Assembly: GCA_026397965.1 (NCBI GenBank)
Contig: JAPLTU010000035.1
Span: 3,892 to 67,891 of the forward strand
Direction: 5' to 3'
DNA: 64,000 nucleotides
DNA from: Verrucomicrobiota bacterium
GTDB lineage: Bacteria > Verrucomicrobiota > Verrucomicrobiia > Opitutales > UBA953
In this document: positions 1 to 8,682 of the stretch, piece after piece
How positions within the stretch are numbered: position 1 is the first letter of the stretch
How the letters are laid out: each line of letters begins with the position of its first letter
Position numbers and translations under genes: made by a program
Notes under the pieces: generated by a model
What the model was told of the DNA's origin: nothing
What the model saw: the letters and a program-made list of their open reading frames with translations, nothing else
Database searches by the model: none

Positions 1-2
1 CC

Positions 3-530
3 GGCAAGCGCGTGGCCACCGAGCTGGTCGAGACGACCCGGCGCTGGTTCAAAAAACAAGGTATTGAGTGTGAAGTAGAATTCTCCTGGGGAGCCACCGA
101 AGTCAAAGTCCCCGAATTGGCCGACGCCATCGTCGATATCACGGAGACCGGCTCATCGATCAAAGCCAATAATCTTCGCATCGTCGATACGCTGCTCGAA
201 ACCACCACGGTCCTGATCGCCAATAAGAGTGCCTGGGCCAACCCGGCCAAGCGCACTAAAATCGAGCAAATCGTGCTCATGCTCCAAGGTGCCCTCGCTG
301 CGCAACACATGGTAGGACTGAAATTCAATCTCCCACGCCAGGCTTTGGACAAAGTGTCTGCTGCTTTGCCCGCCCTGCGTAACCCGACCATCTCCCCTCT
401 GAGCAATCCGGAATGGGTCGCGGTTGAAACAATTATCGATGCGCGCCAAGCTCGTGAATTCATTCCCACCCTGAAAGCTTCGGGTGCCGAAGGAATTGTC
501 GAATACCCCATCAATAAGCTCGTTTACTAA
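3..530 (+). CDS. hisG: ATP phosphoribosyltransferase HisG, C-terminal part (5' truncated by window edge)
   Basis: Frame is open from the window start ([10 protein letters not shown]...); motif [37 protein letters not shown] is HisG-like, with a long-form C-terminal domain. Confidence 0.93.
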   Translation, partial: GKRVATELVETTRRWFKKQGIECEVEFSWGATEVKVPELADAIVDITETGSSIKANNLRIVDTLLETTTVLIANKSAWANPAKRTKIEQIVLMLQGALAAQHMVGLKFNLPRQALDKVSAALPALRNPTISPLSNPEWVAVETIIDARQAREFIPTLKASGAEGIVEYPINKLVY

Positions 531-535
531 GCCCG

Positions 536-1411
536 ATGTCCCTGCCCGACGCCGTCCGCCTCGGACTCATCCAACTAACCGCCGAAGATACGCCGGGGGC
601 GAATGTTCGGAAGACCATCCCGCAGATTGAAGAAGCGGCCGCGAAGGGCGCGAAAATCATCGGGCTGCAGGAAATGTTCACGACGAAATATTTCTGCGTC
701 ACCCAAGACCCCAAGAATTTCGACCTCGCCGAGCCCATCGAAACCGGACCTTCGGTCACTGAACTGGCCAAAGTGGCGAAGCGTCTCGGCGTCGTCATCG
801 TCGCGCCACTCTTCGAAGCGCGCGGCAGCGAGGTATATCATAACACCGCCGCCGTCATCGATGCGGATGGCTCGGTCCTCGGCAAGTATCGCAAGATGCA
901 CATCCCGCAGGACCCGGCGTTTGAAGAAAAATTTTATTTCACTCCGGGCGATCTCGGCTTCCGCACCTGGAAAACCGCGCATGGTAATATCGGGGTCTTA
1001 ATCTGCTGGGACCAATGGTACCCCGAAGCCGCGCGCCTCACCGCCCTCGGCGGCGCGCAGATTCTCTTCTACCCAACGGCCATCGGCTGGTTGCCCGAAG
1101 AAAAAGCCGCGCTCGGTAAGGCGCAGCATAACGCGTGGGAAACCGTTCAACGCGGACACGGCGTCGCCAATGGCTGTTATATCGCTGCGACTAATCGCGT
1201 CGGCACCGAAGGCCGCACTCAATTCTGGGGACAAAGTTTCGTCTCGGATCCTTATGGCGAAATCGTCGCGCGCGCTTCGGTTGAAAAAGAGGAAGTTCTC
1301 TTGGCGGATTGCGACCTCGCCCGCCAACGGGAATTTCGCCGAATCTGGCCGTTCTTGCGCGACCGTCGGATCGACGCTTATGGCGACCTGACCCGCCGTC
1401 TCCGCGACTAA
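536..1411 (+). CDS. aguB: N-carbamoylputrescine amidase (carbon-nitrogen hydrolase family)
   Basis: Nitrilase-fold motifs (GLQEMF, KYRKMHIPQDPAFEEKFYFTPGD, GVLICWDQWYPEAAR); sits next to agmatine deiminase. Confidence 0.93.
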   Translation: MSLPDAVRLGLIQLTAEDTPGANVRKTIPQIEEAAAKGAKIIGLQEMFTTKYFCVTQDPKNFDLAEPIETGPSVTELAKVAKRLGVVIVAPLFEARGSEVYHNTAAVIDADGSVLGKYRKMHIPQDPAFEEKFYFTPGDLGFRTWKTAHGNIGVLICWDQWYPEAARLTALGGAQILFYPTAIGWLPEEKAALGKAQHNAWETVQRGHGVANGCYIAATNRVGTEGRTQFWGQSFVSDPYGEIVARASVEKEEVLLADCDLARQREFRRIWPFLRDRRIDAYGDLTRRLRD

Positions 1412-1417
1412 TCAATC

Positions 1418-2446
1418 ATGGCCACGCCCCGCGATCTCGGTTTCCGCATGCCGGCGGAATGGGAACCCCAATCGGCCACGTGGCTCTCCTGGCCCTCCAA
1501 TCCCAAACTTTGGCCAGGGCATTACGATCTTGTCCCCGCTAAGTTCGCCGAGTTCGCCGCCGCAATCAGCCGCTTCCAACCCGTGCGGATCAATGCCACC
1601 GGAAAGTTGCGCGCCGAAGCCGAACGAGAACTCAAAGCCGCCAAGGCCGACCTTTCCGTCATCGAACTCATCGACATCGCAACTGATGATGTCTGGTGCC
1701 GAGATCATGGCCCAATTTTTGTCAAACAGCGTCAGACTGGGGAGATTGCGCTGACCGACTGGGATTTTCACGGCTGGGGCGGAAAGTTTGAAGCCTCGCT
1801 CGATAACCAAGTTCCCGGAAAAATTGCCCAACATCTCGGGATGAAAAATTTCTCCTTCCCGTTTGAACTCGAAGGCGGCGGGATCGAAGTCTCCGGCGAT
1901 GGCTTACTGCTCACCACCGAGGCCGTGCAAAATAATCCTAACCGCGCCGACGGCCGGGATGATGCGGCGTTTCACACCGCCATCCGTGAAGGCCTCGCCA
2001 TCGACGACCTTCTCTGGATCGGCGAAGGCTTGGCCAACGATGATACTGACGGGCACATCGATAACCTCGCGCGCTTCGTTTCATCGCGGACACTGATCGC
2101 CGTCACCGAGAACGATAAAGCTTCGCCGAACTTCAAACCCCTGCAGGAAAATCTCCGACGCTTAGGCGAAATGCGCGTCAAGGGGGGGCAGAAACTGGAC
2201 GTCATCGAGCTGCCGCTGCCACGCACAATTCGCTTGGCTGGCCGGGAACTCCCCCCGAGCTATGCCAACTTCCTCATCGTCAATGACGGCGTCCTTGTGC
2301 CCGTCTACGGCCAAGATTCGGATGAAAAAGCTTTAGGTATCATCGGTGATTGTTTCCCGGGGCGCAAAGTGGTGGGCCTTGATTGTCGCCTACTGCTGAT
2401 TGAAGGCGGGGCGTTACATTGCCTCAGCCAGCAGCAACCGGCGTGA
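1418..2446 (+). CDS. aguA: Agmatine deiminase
   Basis: Motifs MPAEWEPQSATWLSWP, DDVWCRDHGPIFV, GGGIEVSGDGLLLTTE, NDDTDGHIDNLARF. Confidence 0.94.
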   Translation: MATPRDLGFRMPAEWEPQSATWLSWPSNPKLWPGHYDLVPAKFAEFAAAISRFQPVRINATGKLRAEAERELKAAKADLSVIELIDIATDDVWCRDHGPIFVKQRQTGEIALTDWDFHGWGGKFEASLDNQVPGKIAQHLGMKNFSFPFELEGGGIEVSGDGLLLTTEAVQNNPNRADGRDDAAFHTAIREGLAIDDLLWIGEGLANDDTDGHIDNLARFVSSRTLIAVTENDKASPNFKPLQENLRRLGEMRVKGGQKLDVIELPLPRTIRLAGRELPPSYANFLIVNDGVLVPVYGQDSDEKALGIIGDCFPGRKVVGLDCRLLLIEGGALHCLSQQQPA

Positions 2447-2457
2447 AGGAGGAGACT

Positions 2458-2814
2458 AGTTGATCGGTTGACCAGTGGGCCAGTTGGCAAGGGATGCAAA
2501 TGAGAGGCTCGGTTGACCAGATGAGAGCATCACGAACTCAAAGGGGAACCGGAGACCGGATGATTGGCTGGGGAATTAAATTCTGGGTGACGGGTGTCAG
2601 CCACGGATGACGGCAACTCAGGTATCGGCTTCTCGGCCATCGGCCGCGGGAGCCTGGAGCCGGCTGCCGATGGCTGAATGGCTGACTCCCGAGAGGCTGA
2701 TGCCCTGGTGGCCGTCACCTGTCACCCGAAAGAATGTGTCCGAAACTAACTTCCCGGTTTCCGGTCTCCCTTTGAGCGAGCGTTCGCTCTGGCCAACCCA
2801 TCAACGAGTCAACT
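2458..2814. repeat. Long imperfect inverted repeat (palindromic intergenic element) with short internal GGTTGACCAG-type repeats
   Basis: Left arm (gttgatcggttgacc...actcaaaggggaaccggagaccgg...gggtgacgggtgtcagcc...) matches the reverse complement of the right arm (gttgactcgttgatgggttggcc...gctcaaagggagaccggaaaccgg...gggtgacaggtgacggcc...); ORFs 2607(+) and 2718(-) encode similar peptides. Confidence 0.8.
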
Positions 2815-2824
2815 TACCTGCGGT

Positions 2825-2974
2825 TCACTTCTTAGGTTTTATTTTCGACGCGCAGGCGCAATCACCGGCGCAGCCGCCTTCTTTGCGTCGGCGAGCCGCG
2901 GCGAGCCAGCGACGGATGAGCCAGCCGGCGGCGACACCCACAATTGCTCCGACGATGACGGCTTCGAGGGTCAT
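2825..2974 (-). CDS. Small FeoB-associated Cys-rich single-pass membrane protein (49 aa)
   Basis: MTLEAVIVGAIVGVAAGWLIRRWLAAARRRKEGGCAGDCACASKIKPKK; ATGA overlap with the feoB stop; one TM helix plus CxxxCxC tail. Confidence 0.8.
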   Translation of the reverse strand: MTLEAVIVGAIVGVAAGWLIRRWLAAARRRKEGGCAGDCACASKIKPKK

Positions 2975-5124
2975 GAGATGCGGATGACGACCTGGTAGAC
3001 GGCCGTCGCGGCGACCCAGGCGAGGGCCGTCATATAGACAAACGAGCCCGCCGCCCACTTCCAGCCACCGGTCTCCTGAGCGAGCGTCGCAATCGTCGGG
3101 CCACACTGCGAACAGAGGGCGAAGAAGACCATCAACGAAAGCACGGCGGCGAGTGAGAAAATCGGCTTGCCCGTGCGCGGCCCCTCGGACCACTTCGCAT
3201 CCTGCATGGCCTGGAGGAGGTGCCGGCTATCGGCCTTGGCCCCTTTGCCGACAGAATAAGTGACGCCCAGGGTCGAGACAATCACCTCGCGAGCCGGGAA
3301 ACTCGCCAGCACGCCGACGGTAATCTTCCAGTCGAAGCCCAGCGGATCGAAGACCGGCTGCACCGCCTTACCGAAGCTTCCCATGTAGGACTGCTCGACG
3401 TACGCGGCCTGGACCTTGGCCTTAACCACTTCTTCGGCAGCCGTCGGGTTGGCTGCCTTGATGTGGGCGGCGACCGATGCGTCGCGCGGGAAGTAGGAGA
3501 GTGCCCACACGATGATCGTGATGGCGAAGATCACCGTACCGGCCTTCGAGACGAATTCGGCGGCGTTCTGCCACATCCGCCAGAGGACATCGCGCGGCTT
3601 GGGCATCTGATAGCGAGGGAGCTCGAGGACGAATGGCTGCGGCTTCACCTTGAGCACAAGGCGGGTGAGTACGAACGCCGTCGGGACGGCGAAGAACAGG
3701 CCGACGCAGTGCATGCCGACCATCACGACGGATTGCCAGCCTGGGCCATAGTGCGGACCGATGAAGGCAGCGCACATGAGCGCATAAATCGGGAAGCGGG
3801 CCGAGCAACTCATGAACGGCACGACGAAGGCCGTGGCGAGGCGCGCCTTAGGGTCTTCAATCGTGCGCGTGGAAAGCAGGCTCGGAATCGCACACGCGAA
3901 ACCGGAGAGCAACGGGACGAAGCTCTTACCATTGAGGCCGCACCAGCTAAAGAGGCGGTCCATGATGAACGCGGCGCGCGCCATGTAGCCGCTATCTTCG
4001 AGAATCCCGATGAAAAGGAAGAGGATCAGGATTTGCGGCAGGAAGACCAGGAAGGCCCCGACGCCCCCGATGATGCCGTCAGCCAGCAGGCTCTGGAGCA
4101 TCGGATACGCGTCGAGAGGTGGCGCGACGACTGTCTTCGTCCAGTCAACCCCAGACTGAATCCACTCCATCGGGAACTTCGCCAGCCAGAAGACGGAGGC
4201 AAAGAAGCCCAACATGATGCCGGCGAAGAGCACGGGGCCCAAGAAACGGTGCAGTAATAATCGGTCAACCGCCGCGGACCGACTGGCGCGAGCGGCACCT
4301 TCTTTCACGACGCCTTCCAGCGCTTTGCGCAGGCGGGCGTAGTGCACTAGGGGTTCGGCCGCCAAGGGGTTGTAACCCGACTGCCGGACAGTCTCTCGCC
4401 CCTGTCGGATGACTGGGTCGCGGAGTTCTGCCTTCCAGTGCAACCGTTCCGCCAAGGCGGAATTGGAATCAAAAATTAGCCGCTGGGCTTCCGCCGAAGT
4501 AATTTTGCGTCCGGTGTCCCTGAAAATTGCGGCCTTAATATCTTCCAAAGCCGCTAAGATTTTTTCGGGCCAAACCACCCGCGGCAAAAGCGTTTTGCGT
4601 TCGAGGGTTAGCGCGATGGCCCGGCGAACATCGATCACGCCTTCGCCTTTCCACGCCGAAGCCATGACCACTGGAATGCCGCCTAGGCGATCGGACAGCA
4701 GCCCCGTATCGATGCGTAATCCTTGTTCCTTCGCGATGTCGGCTTGATTTAAGACCAACGCGACGGGTAGGCCTAATTCGGCGAGCTGTGAGGCTAAGAA
4801 CAGATTGCGTAACAGGTTGGTCGCATCAGCGACCATGATCACCGCGTCTGGCTGCCGTTCCCCTGAAATATTTCCAGATAACGCGTCGGTGACGACTTGT
4901 TCATCCGGGGAGGTAGCGGCCAAGGAGTAAAGCCCGGGAAGGTCGACTAACTCCACCTTGGTGCCGTTTCCTAAATCACAGGACCCCGATTTACGGGCGA
5001 CGGTCACGCCCGGATAATTACCGACCCGTTGACGCAGTCCGGTCAGGGCATTAAAGAGCGTGGACTTCCCGGTATTGGGATTGCCGACGAGCGCGACCAT
5101 CAGGCCCTGTGTCGGAATGCTCAC
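2971..5124 (-). CDS. feoB: Ferrous iron transport protein B
   Basis: N-terminal G domain (GNPNTGKSTLFNALTG, DLPGLYSL, NQAD) and Gate/nucleoside-recognition membrane domains; GTG start overlaps the feoA stop (GTGA). Confidence 0.96.
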   Translation of the reverse strand: MSIPTQGLMVALVGNPNTGKSTLFNALTGLRQRVGNYPGVTVARKSGSCDLGNGTKVELVDLPGLYSLAATSPDEQVVTDALSGNISGERQPDAVIMVADATNLLRNLFLASQLAELGLPVALVLNQADIAKEQGLRIDTGLLSDRLGGIPVVMASAWKGEGVIDVRRAIALTLERKTLLPRVVWPEKILAALEDIKAAIFRDTGRKITSAEAQRLIFDSNSALAERLHWKAELRDPVIRQGRETVRQSGYNPLAAEPLVHYARLRKALEGVVKEGAARASRSAAVDRLLLHRFLGPVLFAGIMLGFFASVFWLAKFPMEWIQSGVDWTKTVVAPPLDAYPMLQSLLADGIIGGVGAFLVFLPQILILFLFIGILEDSGYMARAAFIMDRLFSWCGLNGKSFVPLLSGFACAIPSLLSTRTIEDPKARLATAFVVPFMSCSARFPIYALMCAAFIGPHYGPGWQSVVMVGMHCVGLFFAVPTAFVLTRLVLKVKPQPFVLELPRYQMPKPRDVLWRMWQNAAEFVSKAGTVIFAITIIVWALSYFPRDASVAAHIKAANPTAAEEVVKAKVQAAYVEQSYMGSFGKAVQPVFDPLGFDWKITVGVLASFPAREVIVSTLGVTYSVGKGAKADSRHLLQAMQDAKWSEGPRTGKPIFSLAAVLSLMVFFALCSQCGPTIATLAQETGGWKWAAGSFVYMTALAWVAATAVYQVVIRIS

Positions 5125-5384
5125 GACGTTGCCCGGGGGCGTTGGATAGGGCAATCGGCTGCCACATCGACGATTAAACTCTCCGCTTCCGCCAAGCGTA
5201 AGCTCACGACCTGGCCGCCAAACTCGATGGCCAGCGGATCACCTAAGGGCGCCCTTCGGACCAGTTTCAAAACCATCCCCGGCAGGAGCCCAAGGGCCAT
5301 CAGACGCTGATCTACCCCGCGCTCCGGGTTAAGCGAAGCCAGCTTCCCGAATTGACCGGGTAGAAGTTGGGAAAGCGGAGTCAC
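5121..5384 (-). CDS. feoA: FeoA family protein
   Basis: Small SH3-like protein MTPLSQLLPGQFGKLASL...RLMALGLLPGMVLKLVRRAPLGDPLAIEFGGQVVSLRLAEAESLIV directly upstream of feoB. Confidence 0.92.
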   Translation of the reverse strand: MTPLSQLLPGQFGKLASLNPERGVDQRLMALGLLPGMVLKLVRRAPLGDPLAIEFGGQVVSLRLAEAESLIVDVAADCPIQRPRATS

Positions 5385-5389
5385 GCTAG

Positions 5390-5406
5390 TTGAGAATGAG
5401 TCTCAA
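5390..5406 (-). promoter_or_regulatory. Candidate Fur box
   Basis: TTGAGAATGAGTCTCAA resembles a 7-1-7 Fur palindrome (TGAGAAT-G-AGTCTCA), directly upstream of feoA. Confidence 0.55.
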
Positions 5407-5504
5407 AAATACCCCCTCGGAGGGTGCTGTCAACGCCGTCCTCGCCTAAATTAGCCAAATACGTTGCCTGCCGGGTCCACTTGGACCTGCCTATTCTGAC
5501 AGCA

Positions 5505-7019
5505 ATGACCCTCCCCAAGCCCATCCCTGAGGTGACCCCTCACGTCCCCGAGGTCTCAAACCCGGGCGGGATCGGCGGCCACCCCAAGGGCCTGGGTATG
5601 CTCTTCTTCGCAGAGATGTGGGAAAGATTTTCCTACTACGGCATGCGGGCGATTCTCCTGCTCTTCATGATCGCCCCCCTGGCGATGGGCGGGATGGGGA
5701 TGGATCAGAAGTTGGCGGCGCAGATTTATGGGAATTACACCATGGCGAGCTACCTGGTCTGCATCCTCGGCGGTTACCTCGCCGATAATTTCATCGGCGC
5801 GCGGCGTGCCGTTTTGATTGGCGGCTTCATCATCACCGCCGGGCACTTCACTTTGGCGATCGATTCGACTCCAAGTTTTTATCTCGGTCTCATCTTGGTC
5901 GCACTGGGTACCAGCCTGCTTAAGCCCAGCATCAGTACCCTTGTTGGTGGGTTATACGCCCGCGGCGATCATCGACGTGACGCGGGCTTCTCGCTTTTTT
6001 ATATGGGCATCAACCTCGGGGCCTTTGCCTCACCGTTGGTCGTGGGCTGGCTCGCCCAAAGCGAAGAATTCAAAGCCCGGCTCCTCTCTTGGGGTTTTGA
6101 TCCCCTGCACAGCTGGCATTGGGGTTTCGGCGCCGCTGGCGTCGGGATGACCTTCGGGATGTGGACATACCTTCGTCGGCTTAAACTTATCGGACACATC
6201 GGTCACCCCCCAGACCGCGATACTCCGCGCCCATGGGGGCAGCTCGTGATGGTCGCCCTCGGAACGGCCGTGCTCTTAGGCCTGATGATCGCGTCGGATT
6301 ATTTCGCTTGGATCAACCCGATTGTCTATGCCCTACCAGTCGCCGGGGTGATTTATTTCGGCCTCATGAAGAAGGACGAAGAAAGCCACCGCATCGCCGC
6401 TATTTTGGTCTTCTTCATCGCGGCGATTATTTTCTGGGCCGTCTTCGAACAGGCCGGCTCCTCGCTCACGCTCTTCGCCGACGAGCTCACGCATAATGAA
6501 ATCGGGGGCTGGGCCTTCCCTTCCTCTTGGTTCCAATCCGTCAACTCGCTCTTCATCCTCGCCCTCGCGCCGCTCTTCGCCTGGGGCTGGGTTCGGTGGG
6601 GTGCGCGCCAACCGTCCGTCCCAGGCAAATTCGTCCTCGGCCTCGTGTTCTTGGGCGTATCTTTCTTATTATTAGTCCCCGCCGCGCAGCTCACCGCGAG
6701 CGGCAAGGTCAGTCCGTGGTGGCTCATCGCGGTCTACTTCTTGCAGACGCTCGGTGAACTTTGCCTCAGCCCGGTTGGGCTGAGTACGATGAGCAAGCTC
6801 GCACCAGCCAAGCTGACGGGGCTCATCATGGGGCTGTGGTTTTTAGGAACAGCCCTGGGCAACAAACTCGCGGGCGTTTTGGCCGAAGATTTTTCGTCCA
6901 AAGATCCGGCCTTACTTTCGCGGTTCTTTCTGAACCAAGCCCTGACAGTCGGGGTGGTGACAGTCGGCCTACTGGCCATGGTGCCTTGGGTGAAGCGTCG
7001 GATGGGCAAACACTCCTAA
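5505..7019 (+). CDS. POT/PTR family proton-dependent oligopeptide transporter
   Basis: MFS topology with PTR2 motifs (GMLFFAEMWERFSYYGMRAILLLFM; FSLFYMGINLGAFASPLVVGWLA). Confidence 0.93.
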   Translation: MTLPKPIPEVTPHVPEVSNPGGIGGHPKGLGMLFFAEMWERFSYYGMRAILLLFMIAPLAMGGMGMDQKLAAQIYGNYTMASYLVCILGGYLADNFIGARRAVLIGGFIITAGHFTLAIDSTPSFYLGLILVALGTSLLKPSISTLVGGLYARGDHRRDAGFSLFYMGINLGAFASPLVVGWLAQSEEFKARLLSWGFDPLHSWHWGFGAAGVGMTFGMWTYLRRLKLIGHIGHPPDRDTPRPWGQLVMVALGTAVLLGLMIASDYFAWINPIVYALPVAGVIYFGLMKKDEESHRIAAILVFFIAAIIFWAVFEQAGSSLTLFADELTHNEIGGWAFPSSWFQSVNSLFILALAPLFAWGWVRWGARQPSVPGKFVLGLVFLGVSFLLLVPAAQLTASGKVSPWWLIAVYFLQTLGELCLSPVGLSTMSKLAPAKLTGLIMGLWFLGTALGNKLAGVLAEDFSSKDPALLSRFFLNQALTVGVVTVGLLAMVPWVKRRMGKHS

Positions 7020-7029
7020 GGAACCAGAC

Positions 7030-7800
7030 TCAGGCCAGCTCAGCCGCAATCCGGACCGAAACCGGACAGTGATCCGAGCCCTTCACTTGATCGTGGATTT
7101 CGGGCAACGACCACTTGAGCCCCTCCGACGTCAGGCAATAATCTAAACGCCAACCAATATTGCGGGCGCGGATGCCAGGCCGGTAACTCCACCAACTATA
7201 ACGCTGTTGGGCGTCGGGGTGGTGCGCGCGGAACGTATCAACAAAACCATGCTGCCGGAGAAGTTTGGTGAAAGACTCGCGCTCTTCATCCGTGAATCCG
7301 GCATTACGTCGATTGGTCGAAGGATTAGCTAAATCTATTTCCGCGTGCGCGACATTGAGATCGCCGCAGACGACCAATGGTTTTTTCTGCGCGAGCTTCG
7401 CCAGGTAACGCTGAAAATCCGCATCCCATTGCAACCGATAGTCCAGCCGCTCCAACTCGCGTTGGGAATTGGGCACGTAAGCGCTGACGACGTAACAGCT
7501 GCGGAATTCGGCGGTGACAACCCGGCCTTCCGCCGGGTGGTCGCCGGAAAAGTCTAAAGCCACCGACAAAGGTTCGTACTTGGAGAGAATGGCCGTTCCC
7601 GAGTAGCCCTTCTTTTCGGCCTCATGCCAGACCTGATGGGCGAATGGCAATCCCAAGGTCTGCGCCGTCGCCGTTTCGCACTTGGTCTCTTGCAGGCAAA
7701 GAACGTCGGGGTCGGACGCCTGGATAAAATCGACGAGCCCCTTACCCAGAGCGGAGCGAACGCCATTGACGTTCCATGAAAAGATTTTGGCTTGGCTCAC
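7030..7800 (-). CDS. xthA: Exodeoxyribonuclease III
   Basis: EEP family motifs (FSWNVNGVRSAL, DPDVLCLQETK, CGDLNVAHAEIDL, GWRLDYCLTS, GSDHCPV). Confidence 0.95.
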   Translation of the reverse strand: MSQAKIFSWNVNGVRSALGKGLVDFIQASDPDVLCLQETKCETATAQTLGLPFAHQVWHEAEKKGYSGTAILSKYEPLSVALDFSGDHPAEGRVVTAEFRSCYVVSAYVPNSQRELERLDYRLQWDADFQRYLAKLAQKKPLVVCGDLNVAHAEIDLANPSTNRRNAGFTDEERESFTKLLRQHGFVDTFRAHHPDAQQRYSWWSYRPGIRARNIGWRLDYCLTSEGLKWSLPEIHDQVKGSDHCPVSVRIAAELA

Positions 7801-8663
7801 TTCGTCGGAGACTTGAAGAGCGTGTTCATTTTCTTATCCAAGTCTTCCTTGGCATCAGCCGGCTTCGCAACTTGCGCTGCAGGAGCTGAGGGGGCGGAGG
7901 GAGCCGCGGACGGAATCGACGATGGCGCCGCGGCCGGCTTACGGCCGAAAAGGGTGTCGAGTTTTTCGTCTAGGGTGGCCGGACCTTTCGGCACGACCGG
8001 TTTTTCTGGCTCCGCTGGAGCGGCCACGATTGCCGCGGGGGCCGTGGCTGGAAGCGCGGCCGCTACAATCGCAACGGGGATGGCGACGGCAACCGTCGGA
8101 GTCGTAGCCGTCGGCGTAGGTGCCACCCCGGCGGGAACCTCCGTCATCGACTTTATATAAGGCATCGGCTGATTGCTTCCATTCGCAAACAGTTCCTGAG
8201 CCTTCTTGCGGATCAAGGCTTCAAAATTAGTCAGGCGGCTATCAATTTCGAATTTCACACCCCGTGAACGAACTTCGAGGATGCCCGCTCCGAACACTTT
8301 TGAGACCTGTAATGAATCACCCATCGCCAGCATCGTCTCGCTGATTTTCTTACCGCCTTCGAGCACGGGGGAGCTGTAAGCCTTAATCATCACGACTGAA
8401 GTCGGCCAAAGCGCTGGGCGCTCGTTGATGGCGGCGTAATCTAAGGCGGGCAAAGCCGAAGGAAGGGAAGCGGCTTTACCGGCGGAACCCTCCGCAGCGG
8501 AAGCGGACTCGGGCTTAGTGACGGCTCCAGCGGCTTCGGTCTTGGCGGCGGCCGGAGCATTTGTCATGACAATCGAAAAACTCGGTTGCAAAATCAACGT
8601 CGCGAGGGAGCCGAGCACGATACCGCCCAATAAGATAAGGGCTGAGCGTAAAAGAGAAGACAT
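7797..8663 (-). CDS. Hypothetical membrane-anchored Ala/Pro-rich protein
   Basis: N-terminal hydrophobic helix; low-complexity Ala/Pro linker; two C-terminal LDxKxxTLF motifs; 4-bp overlap with xthA. Confidence 0.75.
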   Translation of the reverse strand: MSSLLRSALILLGGIVLGSLATLILQPSFSIVMTNAPAAAKTEAAGAVTKPESASAAEGSAGKAASLPSALPALDYAAINERPALWPTSVVMIKAYSSPVLEGGKKISETMLAMGDSLQVSKVFGAGILEVRSRGVKFEIDSRLTNFEALIRKKAQELFANGSNQPMPYIKSMTEVPAGVAPTPTATTPTVAVAIPVAIVAAALPATAPAAIVAAPAEPEKPVVPKGPATLDEKLDTLFGRKPAAAPSSIPSAAPSAPSAPAAQVAKPADAKEDLDKKMNTLFKSPTK

Positions 8664-8682
8664 GGACTTGCTGGGTGAAAAA

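Noticed and set aside
2530-2987. ORFs 2530-2718(-) and 2607-2987(+) as genes
   Set aside because: Their similarity is explained by the palindromic repeat; low-complexity Ser/Pro/Arg peptides with no start context.
2825-3193. 122-aa ORF at the feoB 3' end as a single gene
   Set aside because: First 73 codons overlap feoB out of frame; only the last 49 codons look like a real protein.
3220-4257. 345-aa ORF antisense to feoB
   Set aside because: Lies fully opposite a clear feoB; low-complexity charged composition typical of mirror frames in GC-rich DNA.
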